From Defluviitaleaceae bacterium (GTDB lineage: Bacteria; Bacillota; Clostridia; Lachnospirales; WQUN01), in the NCBI GenBank assembly GCA_009780585.1, contig WQZS01000002.1:124001-188000 (forward strand): a stretch of DNA of 64,000 nucleotides, written 5' to 3'. Below the pieces are notes generated by a model that worked only from the letters and a program-made list of their open reading frames with translations, ran no database searches and was not told the DNA's origin. Position 1 is the stretch's first letter. Every line of letters begins with the position of its first letter. Shown here piece after piece: positions 24,942-34,292 of the stretch. The position numbers and the translations under genes were made by a program.

Positions 24942-27049
24942 ATTATATCATTTACTTGCTTCCCGGTTATAGGCTTCATACCCATAACCGCAAGGTTATG
25001 ATTAAGAATACGAAGATAATCGGGGTGTACAATATCCAGCGGTTGATTGGATGAGGTATGGATTTGTGCGAAATTTGAATCCGTTTTTGCAAACATTAAT
25101 ATATTTTGCCTATACCAAAGGGAAACACTTTTATTCCTCCATATCTTTTTACGTATAACATCAAAGGGTACATAACCATTGTTTGCAAACAACGCCGCCC
25201 AATAAGAAGGCCAATTTTCATTAACATGGTTGGTTCCGCCCTGTCCGGGTGGGGCGGCGGAAAATAAAATAACATCACCATGATTACATAGGGAATTAAT
25301 AAATGTTTGCGCCTTGTCTTGCGGAATATGCTCCGCGACTTCCAAAGACATAACCAAAGAAAATTTTTTATTTAATTTTAACGGTTGATCAAGGTCATAC
25401 GGCACAAATTCATCTATTTTTATATACAACTTATTTATATCAACATACGCCCCATCCACTCCCATTACTTTGCTTACGCTTGTTTCTTTAAAAGCGGAAA
25501 GCCAAACACCCAATCCGCAACCCAAATCCAAAACAGAATCCAGCGGACCTGTTAAATCCACCACCAAAGGAATTATGCATTTCGCGGAATTGTAGGATGA
25601 TATAGCCGTACGGTCATAAAATGCTTTATCGTATTTTTTGTTAGCCTCAACTTTTTGGACAGGGGGTTTTAATTGTTTATGCTTCGGCCCGTACAGCATA
25701 TAAGCTAATTTCCTGCCGTTTCGTTCCCAGTCATAGTATCGTTTGGCATGTGCCAAGGCTTTTGGTATATGTTCCTTCATCCCCCGTGTATCCGCTTTGC
25801 CGCATAATGTCACAATGGCATTGGTTAGGTCTTTCATATCCCTAAGTTTATACTCAATACCCAGCTCACCGAAATTGGTTATGTCACAAGCGGCGTCGAT
25901 ATTGGATGTAATAAACATGCATCCATGATGCAAAGCTTCGGGGTATACGTTGGGGAAGCCTTCCGCAACTGATGTCAAAATGAAAATTTTTGCTTTGGCG
26001 TATTCTTTGTACAATTCATTTTTATCCGTTATCGGGCCTGTAAAGGTCACTCTGTTTTTAAGATCGGGGCACTCTTTATAAAATTGTTGAATAATGGCTT
26101 GAAATTCCGGTTCGATGGGTCCTACAAGACGTAATGTCCAATTTTTTATAATATGGGATACCTGCGCGAAAGCCGCCAGCATTTCCCAATTATTTTTTTG
26201 TTTGCTACCGATTCTGCTGACCGTAAGTATTACATTTTCCTTTATGTGCTCGTTTACTTCAATAGGGGATTCGGCAGGGAAATATAAACCGGTAGGAAAC
26301 CATCGGCAATTAAATTTAATGTCTTTATTACGGTTCATCGTATCACATAAAAATGAACCCGCATTGGCAAGCAAATTACATTGTCCGGTAAAGCGAACCA
26401 CTCTTTTATTATCCCAAGGGATATTGTTCATCCAATAGCTATTCATATCCAATCTGCAATATACTTTACCATCGGGGCGTAACTTGCGGTAAGCATCCAA
26501 GAAATCCATTGTTTGCTCATACATCCCGTGCAAAACAAGAAGATCCATTTTTTTATAATTGTTATTTAGGTGTTTATAGTATTCATCGCCGCATCCATCG
26601 GCAAAATTGTGTAATATTATTTCTTGGTCAGGCAAAACATTTTGGTAGGGGTAGTCGGAGGATTCATCCTCAAAATACATGGTATGGTGTGAATTGAGCG
26701 TTTTTGCCAATACATAACCGGTAAGACCTTTATCCTTCATCAACTCTGTGTTCGACCATTTTCTGTAACCCTGTACCGCCGGTGTAAATACCCCCGCCGG
26801 TTTATATATACCTAAATCAAAGGGTTCGAAATCAACGATATAATCCAATAATATATCCAACCTTCGGCAAATCTCCACACGCAATTCGGGGTTTATCATT
26901 AAAATATTTGTTGTCGCGGCGTTTGCCGCTTCTTCATACATGTCATATAGCTCAACAATTGTTTCTTTGTTGAGTTCATTTGCCCTTTGGACAAGGTGTA
27001 CGGTTTCTTGTAAAAAATTATCAATTATCTGTTCCTGCGAATTTGACAT
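24932..27049 (-). CDS. GT4 glycosyltransferase fused to a class I methyltransferase
   Basis: A 705-residue protein. Residues about 1-480 form a GT-B glycosyltransferase: ILTVSRIGSKQKNNWEMLAAF, LRLVGPIEPEF and SVAEGFPNVYPEALHHGC are the GT4 donor-site elements. After a linker, residues about 510-650 form a SAM methyltransferase (VLDLGCGLGVWLSAF, MSLEVAEHIP). The fusion suggests transfer of a sugar and methylation of the product or a substituent in one polypeptide. It is the last gene of the leftward operon that contains the phosphoramidate cassette, so the methyltransferase half is a candidate for O-methylating the phosphoramidate. GGAGG precedes the ATG. Confidence 0.82.
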   Translation of the reverse strand: MSNSQEQIIDNFLQETVHLVQRANELNKETIVELYDMYEEAANAATTNILMINPELRVEICRRLDILLDYIVDFEPFDLGIYKPAGVFTPAVQGYRKWSNTELMKDKGLTGYVLAKTLNSHHTMYFEDESSDYPYQNVLPDQEIILHNFADGCGDEYYKHLNNNYKKMDLLVLHGMYEQTMDFLDAYRKLRPDGKVYCRLDMNSYWMNNIPWDNKRVVRFTGQCNLLANAGSFLCDTMNRNKDIKFNCRWFPTGLYFPAESPIEVNEHIKENVILTVSRIGSKQKNNWEMLAAFAQVSHIIKNWTLRLVGPIEPEFQAIIQQFYKECPDLKNRVTFTGPITDKNELYKEYAKAKIFILTSVAEGFPNVYPEALHHGCMFITSNIDAACDITNFGELGIEYKLRDMKDLTNAIVTLCGKADTRGMKEHIPKALAHAKRYYDWERNGRKLAYMLYGPKHKQLKPPVQKVEANKKYDKAFYDRTAISSYNSAKCIIPLVVDLTGPLDSVLDLGCGLGVWLSAFKETSVSKVMGVDGAYVDINKLYIKIDEFVPYDLDQPLKLNKKFSLVMSLEVAEHIPQDKAQTFINSLCNHGDVILFSAAPPGQGGTNHVNENWPSYWAALFANNGYVPFDVIRKKIWRNKSVSLWYRQNILMFAKTDSNFAQIHTSSNQPLDIVHPDYLRILNHNLAVMGMKPITGKQVNDIIYV

Positions 27050-27064
27050 GATTGCCTCCGTAAA

Positions 27065-27781
27065 TCACGATTCGTAATACTTTAAGTCATCCATATTATC
27101 ACATTCCAACCATGGTTCATCGCAAGCTATCGTTCCCACAAAAATCCCAAGCTCCAGCAGGTGCTGCAACAAAGCAGTCATGTCCAATTTACAAACAGGT
27201 TTTTTCATAGGCAATTTAATAACATCCTCCACCTGTTCCCACCCCATAGGTGAAAAACGTAACAAACCCATGTATTGCCCGCATATTTCATCCCTGGATA
27301 CAGGCTTGTTTCCAATTTCTATCAATTTACCTTCACATAATTTAAAAGTCTCTAAATCATCCAAGGGGTTTTTAAATCGGTTTTGCCACAATTCCCAAAA
27401 ACCGGTATAATACGTTATACCTATGTCATATTTTGATGCCACTAATCGTTTAATTGCTTCCGCGCTATATACAATGTCAGAATAACAAACAATGCAAGGT
27501 TCGTTAATAAGCCATTCCCGTGCTCGGGTTAAAGAAACGAACATATTCGTATTTTCCCAATCATCATTATGAAAATAACGCACACCTTTAATATTAATTT
27601 TTTCTTTTTTATAACCGGTAACAATACCAATGTCACAATGTTTGAATCCGGCTTCCTTCAAACTATTAAGACCCCAGTCCAATAAAGTTCGTCCTTTAAG
27701 GGTTATCAAGCATTTAGGAATATCCGCCGTGCCTTCACCCATGCGGCTACCCCGTCCCGCGGCAAGGATAATTGCTTTCAT
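27065..27781 (-). CDS. Cytidylyltransferase, Cj1416-like (predicted CTP:phosphoglutamine cytidylyltransferase)
   Basis: A 238-residue protein. KAIILAAGRGSRMGEGTADIPKCL is split here by position: the NTP loop is at residues 2-13 and the PKC lysine near 23. FHNDDWENTNMFVSL, CYSDIVY and LDMTALLQHLLE follow, as in the LicC/phosphocholine cytidylyltransferase family. Alone it would be called LicC. Next to a glutamine amidotransferase-like hydrolase and a PEP-synthase-like kinase in the same order as Campylobacter Cj1418-Cj1417-Cj1416, it is better read as the enzyme that couples CTP to phosphoglutamine. Its ATG overlaps the previous stop as ATGA. Confidence 0.78.
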   Translation of the reverse strand: MKAIILAAGRGSRMGEGTADIPKCLITLKGRTLLDWGLNSLKEAGFKHCDIGIVTGYKKEKINIKGVRYFHNDDWENTNMFVSLTRAREWLINEPCIVCYSDIVYSAEAIKRLVASKYDIGITYYTGFWELWQNRFKNPLDDLETFKLCEGKLIEIGNKPVSRDEICGQYMGLLRFSPMGWEQVEDVIKLPMKKPVCKLDMTALLQHLLELGIFVGTIACDEPWLECDNMDDLKYYES

Positions 27782-28380
27782 TTATTAATACCCCATAATT
27801 TATTAAATATTTTTACATCATCATTAACGATTTCTTCTTCTCTTTCCGGGTGCCACATAATACCCATGATGGGTAATGATGAATGTTTAACCCCTTCAAC
27901 AACCCCGTCATCGGTACGAGCAAATACATCAAGACATGGTGGGACTGTATTCGCTGCATAGTTATGAAAACTTTTAACAAAACGATTTATGTTTCCGTTT
28001 ATTTTGTGCTTCACTCTTACATGCGCATCAACTTTTTTTAAATTTCCGCCAAAGTATAATAAGATTGACTGCATTCCGCGACATACGCCGATTAAAGGAA
28101 TTTTATGATTAACGGCATAATCCAATAAAAAATTATCAATTTTATCTCGTTCAACAGAAATACCATGGTATTCATCCGAGCTGTATCCCCCTGTTAATAA
28201 AATCCCCTGGGGAGATATTGCGTTTAATATTTCGGGCAATGCCTTGGAAAAATTGGGAACGGGAAAAGTAACCGCTCCGGTTTCCCATAAAAAGGGTACC
28301 CAATTCTGATCAAGGGAATCCCTCACTTCATTATAATCGGTTACCATATCAACCCGCTGACTTACAAGCACCCGCTTCAT
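27778..28380 (-). CDS. Class I amidotransferase-like hydrolase, Cj1417-like (predicted gamma-glutamyl-CDP-amidate hydrolase)
   Basis: A 200-residue peptidase C26 fold. The nucleophile is in PLIGVCRGMQS, and the His-Glu pair is in GIMWHPEREE; GILLTGGYSSDEYHG is the substrate loop. In Campylobacter jejuni the homologue Cj1417, of similar size, cleaves gamma-glutamyl-CDP-amidate to release CDP-phosphoramidate and glutamate. Start: ATG at 28380 after GAAGGTGATG; a longer form from 28407 overlaps the kinase gene. The gene is bracketed tightly by the kinase (10 nt upstream) and the cytidylyltransferase (4-nt overlap). An ordinary gamma-glutamyl-GABA hydrolase is the alternative. Confidence 0.8.
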   Translation of the reverse strand: MKRVLVSQRVDMVTDYNEVRDSLDQNWVPFLWETGAVTFPVPNFSKALPEILNAISPQGILLTGGYSSDEYHGISVERDKIDNFLLDYAVNHKIPLIGVCRGMQSILLYFGGNLKKVDAHVRVKHKINGNINRFVKSFHNYAANTVPPCLDVFARTDDGVVEGVKHSSLPIMGIMWHPEREEEIVNDDVKIFNKLWGINK

Positions 28381-28390
28381 TTCATCACCT

Positions 28391-30712
28391 TCACCGTATA
28401 ACCTCAATTATTTTATTCGCACAATTTATATGCAGGATGTTTGTTTGGGACAGTTTGTTATATTCTTTTTCCCCTACCCCGATAACCGCAGGAATCCCCA
28501 GTTCTCCCGCACGTATCGCCATGTGGGAGTTAGCTCCGCCATATGCCGTAATGAACCCAAGTACATCGCATGAAAAAATCCAATCATATCCCGGATCGGC
28601 GGCAGAAACCAACAAAATCTTGCCTGCAAGGGCCTCCCTGCTCAAATCACCCGTACATATCTCACCGGTGACTTTTTTTAATGTAATAAAGTTGGGAATG
28701 CCCGACGGCATGTGGAAGGCATAAATATCATCGGGCTTAAGGATTACCGGCGGCATGGTTATGGATAATGTTTCCGCATACCGTGCACGCCCTTTTTCAA
28801 TTGAATTCGCCAGTATGCTTTGTATATCCCGGGTCGAAGAATATAAGTGCTCCATCACGAAGCAATCGAGGAAATTCATATCCTCCCGGGTAAAACCGTA
28901 ATTTTCACCCAATTCGGCGAATAATTCCAACGCGTAGGAAAGGCTTTTCGTAAATACAAACTTGGCATACTCTCGCCCTTCTATACCCGCCTTCAAAAAT
29001 TCAAACAAAGCCAATACATCGCCGTCCATGCCTTGGTTCTTCATTTCCCGTTGAATGGCGGTGTATTGGTCTATCGTCAAACTAAAGGGCTTTTTTTCAC
29101 GTTCGGGCGGTGTGGTGTTCATACCGCTTAAATATATTTCAGGTGCCCGATCATACCGTTTGGAAGAAATATCATAGGTTCCCGGGCGGAGGTGCCCATA
29201 TTTACGTATAAAAGCCGTTAAGGAAAGATTTCGTTGATCTGACGAAATTTGTGAACCAATCGTATTAAGGCTGCCCATATAATTTTCGTATTCATTTTCC
29301 GATAAAATCCCAACAGCCACAAGTGATTTAAGCAGTTGCACCGCTATAAATCCTGCTCTTGCAAGCCCCGCAAAAGGTAACGTTCCGTATCGGGTGCAAT
29401 CCGCAAGCAGCCAATATATCTTTGATATAATATCCATGTCGCTGGCAATAATAATTTCTCTGCGTTTATCAAGGATATCAATTTTTTTTGTGTCGGTAAT
29501 CCATAAACCATCGTTTACATTAACAATTGTATTCGTCAGTTTTCGTAGTGAAACATGCAATGCATCTTGTTCTTCCTTTGTAAAACCATAGTGTGTTAAA
29601 ACATTGATGCGTTCGGGCAAATCAAATGTATTGCACGAAAACACAACGTCAAATTCTACCTTGTCATGCTTGTCCGGATCGTCGGCCAATCTGTCCAAAT
29701 AATAATTTGTTAATTTATCACTCAAATTATCATCGATACTTTGGGGGATGAATGAATTAAAACTAACCCGTATATCGATGTACGGCAAACCGTTAAATTC
29801 CACCATAAGGGGGAAACTCCGCAGGTTTTTATAACCATATTCATCGCGTTGGTATGCCCATGTACCGTCTGTTATTAACCTGCGATATAAAGATGAAGCC
29901 AGGGGTTTTGGCCGGATACCGATCATTTCCGCCGGATTCCAATCAGACATAACGCCGTAGATAGTTCGGGAACCTTTTACATAGGGACGCGGACGCATAT
30001 TATTATTTATATATTTATAAACACGTTCCAAAGCTACCGATTGGCAAGCGAAATCAACGGGTTCTTTTTTCATTACCAACGGTCGCACTTGCAATAAATA
30101 TAATGTATCATTTTCATCAAATGCGAATTCGATATCAATATTAATTTTATCGAATAAAACCATTAACTCTTCGGCAGCCTCAACGAGGTTATCCAAACGG
30201 GTATTTCCGCTTTTTTTACCACGGAATATATAGCAAGTGGATGTATTTTTCCCAACCCCCGATGTTACGGAATCGGTTGTCCCTGTGTTGTCGTCATAAT
30301 TAATTACAAAATAATTACCCCCGGTATTTGGGTCTATCGTAAAAAGAACACCGCTCATGGTTATATTGTCAAGCATAGGTTGCACCAAGATTTGGTTTTG
30401 GGGATTATTATCAATAAAACTCTGCATAACCTGTTGGATTGCATGAGAAACATCATCGGGATGTACATCCAAAACAGAAACAAATTTACCGGCCAGCGAT
30501 TCATTAGCGGTGTCTTCGGTTACAGCACTTGAACGGACAATCAATTTTTGATTATCGAATTCATTATATATTAATTGTTTTATACGTTGGGTGTCAGCAT
30601 GAAAGTTTGCCGCTGTGAAAGATACTTGAGGTAATACATTGAATTTGATTTGCTTACCCAGCAATGTTTTTAATGTATTTGCTTTTGTTGAAAATATAAG
30701 TTTCGGGTCCAT
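28391..30712 (-). CDS. PEP-synthase-like kinase, Cj1418-like (predicted L-glutamine kinase)
   Basis: A 773-residue protein. An N-terminal ATP-grasp domain of the pyruvate-phosphate dikinase type (IVRSSAVTEDTANESLAGKF, SGVLFTIDP, LYLLQVRPLV) is followed by a large unique middle and a C-terminal phosphohistidine domain with GGANSHMAIRAGELGIPAV. There is no PEP/pyruvate TIM barrel of the kind that ends PEP synthase, so it is not a central-metabolism enzyme. Campylobacter Cj1418, of matching design, phosphorylates the amide nitrogen of L-glutamine, the first step of the phosphoramidate capsule modification. GGAGCGTGG precedes the ATG. Substrate assignment is by domain layout and synteny. Confidence 0.8.
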   Translation of the reverse strand: MDPKLIFSTKANTLKTLLGKQIKFNVLPQVSFTAANFHADTQRIKQLIYNEFDNQKLIVRSSAVTEDTANESLAGKFVSVLDVHPDDVSHAIQQVMQSFIDNNPQNQILVQPMLDNITMSGVLFTIDPNTGGNYFVINYDDNTGTTDSVTSGVGKNTSTCYIFRGKKSGNTRLDNLVEAAEELMVLFDKINIDIEFAFDENDTLYLLQVRPLVMKKEPVDFACQSVALERVYKYINNNMRPRPYVKGSRTIYGVMSDWNPAEMIGIRPKPLASSLYRRLITDGTWAYQRDEYGYKNLRSFPLMVEFNGLPYIDIRVSFNSFIPQSIDDNLSDKLTNYYLDRLADDPDKHDKVEFDVVFSCNTFDLPERINVLTHYGFTKEEQDALHVSLRKLTNTIVNVNDGLWITDTKKIDILDKRREIIIASDMDIISKIYWLLADCTRYGTLPFAGLARAGFIAVQLLKSLVAVGILSENEYENYMGSLNTIGSQISSDQRNLSLTAFIRKYGHLRPGTYDISSKRYDRAPEIYLSGMNTTPPEREKKPFSLTIDQYTAIQREMKNQGMDGDVLALFEFLKAGIEGREYAKFVFTKSLSYALELFAELGENYGFTREDMNFLDCFVMEHLYSSTRDIQSILANSIEKGRARYAETLSITMPPVILKPDDIYAFHMPSGIPNFITLKKVTGEICTGDLSREALAGKILLVSAADPGYDWIFSCDVLGFITAYGGANSHMAIRAGELGIPAVIGVGEKEYNKLSQTNILHINCANKIIEVIR

Positions 30713-30729
30713 TATACCACGCTCCGTAT

Positions 30730-32148
30730 CTACCCCGTAAAACCAAGATTTTTTTTAATATATTTATATATTTTTTGCCCGACCAACTCATTTTTATTAA
30801 AGGACTTTAATTGAATATCATCGTTACTACCGTTTACAATTCCATCGACGAAATCATTTAACACATTACCTTTATCCTCCCGCAGGCAATTACCCAAATC
30901 CACGTTTTTCATTGATTCATCAATGATAGTGTCTGCCATCATCGCGGGTTTGCCGGTTGCTTGATATAAAAACATAAGCGAACCCCAATCGCCGTAATAT
31001 CCGTCCCCCATGGTTATGGCTCGGTGCAAATCAGGGGTATCATCGTAAATCCCCCGTTTTTGGCGGCAAAAGTCCTCAACAATCTGTTTATAATAAGATG
31101 CTATTGTAGGCATCACGGAAACGAAGGTATTTTCAAGCAAGGGATGAGGCCGCCACCATAATACAACGTCATTCCTATTGTTAAAATATTCTATCATTAA
31201 TTTTAACTTGTGAATATATCTTACGTTTGTTTGCAAAGCGGGAGAAATTGACGACGCATATAATATAACCTTTTTATTATTAATACGCGTTTCCCAATCG
31301 AACGGAAGGTTACAATTTTCCTTTTTTGTCGAAAATACCTTATCCAATTTTGGGCTTCCCAAGGCGATAAATCTATCTTCGTGTTTGCCGAACCGGGTTC
31401 CGTAAACACTATTAAAAACGCGCATATAATAGTTACGTGTTTTTTCCGAAGGCAATATCACCTTGTGGGCATACATGCAAGCAGGAGTCTTGCAAAAATG
31501 CTCCAAAGGTTCATCATTCCATAAAAAATATTGCACATAACACAGCATATCCGTAAACTCACGTAATCGTTGACAATAAAAATCGGGATGGATGCTGGAC
31601 ACCTTATTGTTTGCATCGTACGCGCTAAAGGTGAAAATAACATCCGGACAGCGGGTTGTTATATCATATTGCTCCCAATCAACACATTCGATATTCGGGT
31701 AACAATCGGCTCCCTCAAAGCGGAGGGTTTCGGGCTTGCCTTCCGTATTGTGTTCGTAGTAAGGGACAGGTATCCAATAAGCATCGCAATCGGGGTCTTC
31801 CTTTGCCGCGAGGTAGATAGATTCGATGCTGTCGCTCATACTTGCTTTGTGGCTGATAAAAACAACTTCCAGCCGGGTGGGTTTTAGTTCTCGTATTACG
31901 TTGTTCTTTATTTTAATAAGATGGTCCCTGAGTATCTTTATTTTAATTTCACCTTGATTGGCTTTAAAAAGTAATTGAAAATACTGCTCAAGCAATGTTA
32001 TGGTTTGCAAGCCTTCGATGTCGAGAGATTCAATAAAATCGATAATCGCTTCCGCGCCTTCCTGGCAAACGGCGTATAAGCCGTTTATCTGCGCGTCCTC
32101 TATGGTTTGGATGAGTGAAAGGATTTCTTTTTGGTGATGTTTTCTCAT
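30730..32148 (-). CDS. TagF-like CDP-alcohol phosphotransferase (second copy, no propeller)
   Basis: A 472-residue protein. It aligns with the first half of the protein at 2248 (MRKHHQ, VVFISHKASMSDSIESIYLAAK, DPDCDAYWIPVPYY, LWWRPHPL, GIYDDTPDLHRAI, YYGDWGSLMFLY). These are GT-B phosphotransferase features of the CDP-glycerol glycerophosphotransferase family. It starts in an ATGA overlap with the GT2-TPR gene and stops 17 nt before the glutamine-kinase-like gene. That position makes it a candidate for transferring the CDP-activated phosphoramidate, or glycerophosphate, to the glycan; the donor is not provable from sequence. Confidence 0.75.
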   Translation of the reverse strand: MRKHHQKEILSLIQTIEDAQINGLYAVCQEGAEAIIDFIESLDIEGLQTITLLEQYFQLLFKANQGEIKIKILRDHLIKIKNNVIRELKPTRLEVVFISHKASMSDSIESIYLAAKEDPDCDAYWIPVPYYEHNTEGKPETLRFEGADCYPNIECVDWEQYDITTRCPDVIFTFSAYDANNKVSSIHPDFYCQRLREFTDMLCYVQYFLWNDEPLEHFCKTPACMYAHKVILPSEKTRNYYMRVFNSVYGTRFGKHEDRFIALGSPKLDKVFSTKKENCNLPFDWETRINNKKVILYASSISPALQTNVRYIHKLKLMIEYFNNRNDVVLWWRPHPLLENTFVSVMPTIASYYKQIVEDFCRQKRGIYDDTPDLHRAITMGDGYYGDWGSLMFLYQATGKPAMMADTIIDESMKNVDLGNCLREDKGNVLNDFVDGIVNGSNDDIQLKSFNKNELVGQKIYKYIKKNLGFTG

Positions 32149-34271
32149 AATCTACCCATAATTTTTTCTTGTATGGTTTTTATCTCCGGGTCGGTGGGGT
32201 TGATTTGAGCGTAGGATTTTAATATTTGCGCAGCTTTTAATCGATCCCCCTTGTCGATTAGGGTGTAAATGGCTTCCTTCAGGCTTGCTATTTCGTCAGT
32301 TGCTTCCTGGTTTACGGCGGAAGCGGGGGTAGGTTCTTGTACCATCATATTTGCGGCTACCAGTTTAACAATGGGTTTTAAATCGGGTTCGATGGTTATT
32401 ACGCGATCCATGTTTTTTATAAAGCCCTCGATGATATCGCCTTTGTCCCTGCATATATAAGCGGTGCCGGCGTAAAAGGTAACCCTGTCCCTGTCCGGTA
32501 ACGCTTCAATGGCATCGGCGTTGTATATATCCTCCCGGTATACACTTCCCAAATATTTGTGCCGTATGCGCACAGCCGATTCGAAGGTATTTATCCGCAA
32601 CACGGCAGCCAAGCTATTATTTTTTACCGAAGAAAGAAAAGCGGCGTGGGCTACCTCCGACAGTATCCGCATAGTTTTTATACCGGGGGTACTTGCCTGG
32701 CGGTTGATGGTTTGTATATAGGACGATATCACTTCATATAGACCCTTGTTTGAAGCATGTAGTTGATTGATAAACGCAAGTGTATCGTTTATTTCCATAT
32801 TTGATAAAAACCGCGTTATGTCTGCGCCCCGCTTCATTGCGGCAACCAGCACATCGCCATAATGCCTGCTGAAGGGCTTGTCCGACTCCAAGAAGTAGTC
32901 AAGCGCTTCACTTTGTCCCATACGCAGTTTTTGCAACCAAATATAGTCGATATCTAAATCACCGATGGTTGCATCATTTAAAATAGCGGAAGCAATGTTT
33001 TCCTTTGTTTGCTCATTTTTTAACGATTTTTCAATTTCATCGATTGCCCCGTTATATTTATCCGAATTTTGTCCCTGCCTTAGCCCATATGCAATCAGGT
33101 TTGCAAAGGCATCCCAATTCTTGGTTTGAATATTTATAGATACATATTTTTTGATAATATTTACATTGGGGTCGATACCGGGTCCTTCTTTATACTGTTC
33201 ATACAAATCAAAGCCTTTATCCAACTCACCCGCATAAATGTAATTAGATACGATTCCTGATATATAAATCGCTTCGCTTTCCAATAAACTTGTACTTATT
33301 GGTAATATTGTGGTGATATCGTTATTTATTTTTCCTTCTTTATATTTTTTATAGCAATCAAATGACTGCTCATAGGCTTGCGCCGCTTCCTTATATTTTT
33401 GCACCGAATGTAATGCCAAGGCTTCCGTCGCCCGCAATTGGATGATATTGAGGTGTTCTTCTTCCAAATTATTGAAATAATTTTGAACAGTTTTGATAAC
33501 CGATTCCCATTCATTATTTATGGAATAATGGTTTGCTAATTGGGTTGTAAATACATGATAATATATATGCTTTTGGTTGTCCTTAACCACATCCAACCCT
33601 TCGTTTATATACCGCAGGGTGTTTTCTTTATCGGAATTATAGTATTCATTTGATAAATGGAGCAGCGTACGGGTATCCTTGGGGTTTTGCTCATATAATT
33701 CCAGAAGGCTTGCAAGATTGCGTTCACGCTTTATCTTTCTTTCTTCCGCCGCGTTAGGTCCGGTAAAGTAATAACCGTAATGTATCGCCGTGCTTTTTAA
33801 GCCCTTGATCGGTGCCTTGGGTGCTATATACTCATGAATTTTACCTGCAAACCTTGTCCCTTTTTCCTTCTTAAACATCCTGCGTGGATTAAAATCAGCG
33901 GAAATCGTATCACTTAGCTTGTTTACCAAACGGTAAGTGGCACTTTTATATTTTTTATATTCACCGCTGTTAAAAAAGGATATGATGTCTTCCACATCGT
34001 TAAATATTTCATCCGCATCTAAAAACATGTACCATTTGCCGTTGGCTTTATCTATCGTATGGTTGCGTGCCCAAGCAAAGTCGCCCCGCCATTCGATTGA
34101 ATATACCTTATCGGTAAATTCCCTTGCGATTTCCACAGATGCGTCGGTGGAGCCCGTGTCGTATATAATCAACTCGCTGTGTACTTGATCCAATATGGGT
34201 TTTATCCCGTTGAGGCAATCGCGGAGGTATTTTTCTTCGTTTTTCATTATCATGCCGATGGATAAATCCAT
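32145..34271 (-). CDS. GT2 glycosyltransferase with TPR region (candidate flagellin glycosyltransferase)
   Basis: A 708-residue protein. It opens as a GT-A family 2 enzyme: LSIGMIMKNEEKYLRDCL, LIIYDTGSTDAS, DFAWARNHTID and MFLDADE (the DxD-type metal site). From about residue 210 it becomes a long helical repeat region with TPR-like pairs (LLELYEQNPKDTRTLLHLSN, AAQAYEQSFDCY), ending with another such pair near the C-terminus. GT2-TPR proteins next to flagellin genes are typical flagellin O-glycosyltransferases. It follows flagellin directly, behind a terminator hairpin, and leads the leftward modification operon. AAGGAG precedes the ATG. Confidence 0.83.
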   Translation of the reverse strand: MDLSIGMIMKNEEKYLRDCLNGIKPILDQVHSELIIYDTGSTDASVEIAREFTDKVYSIEWRGDFAWARNHTIDKANGKWYMFLDADEIFNDVEDIISFFNSGEYKKYKSATYRLVNKLSDTISADFNPRRMFKKEKGTRFAGKIHEYIAPKAPIKGLKSTAIHYGYYFTGPNAAEERKIKRERNLASLLELYEQNPKDTRTLLHLSNEYYNSDKENTLRYINEGLDVVKDNQKHIYYHVFTTQLANHYSINNEWESVIKTVQNYFNNLEEEHLNIIQLRATEALALHSVQKYKEAAQAYEQSFDCYKKYKEGKINNDITTILPISTSLLESEAIYISGIVSNYIYAGELDKGFDLYEQYKEGPGIDPNVNIIKKYVSINIQTKNWDAFANLIAYGLRQGQNSDKYNGAIDEIEKSLKNEQTKENIASAILNDATIGDLDIDYIWLQKLRMGQSEALDYFLESDKPFSRHYGDVLVAAMKRGADITRFLSNMEINDTLAFINQLHASNKGLYEVISSYIQTINRQASTPGIKTMRILSEVAHAAFLSSVKNNSLAAVLRINTFESAVRIRHKYLGSVYREDIYNADAIEALPDRDRVTFYAGTAYICRDKGDIIEGFIKNMDRVITIEPDLKPIVKLVAANMMVQEPTPASAVNQEATDEIASLKEAIYTLIDKGDRLKAAQILKSYAQINPTDPEIKTIQEKIMGRL

Positions 34272-34292
34272 GTATATTCACTCCTTTTATGT

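Noticed and set aside
27065-27781. LicC phosphocholine cytidylyltransferase for choline decoration
   Set aside because: No choline kinase, transporter or LicD-type transferase lies nearby; the cassette context favours the Cj1416 role.
28391-30712. Phosphoenolpyruvate synthase of central metabolism
   Set aside because: The ATP-grasp and phosphohistidine domains are present but the PEP/pyruvate TIM barrel is absent, and the neighbours form the phosphoramidate cassette.
2248-34271. Insertion sequences or prophage genes that moved the island
   Set aside because: No transposase, integrase or terminal inverted repeats were found in the island or at its edges.
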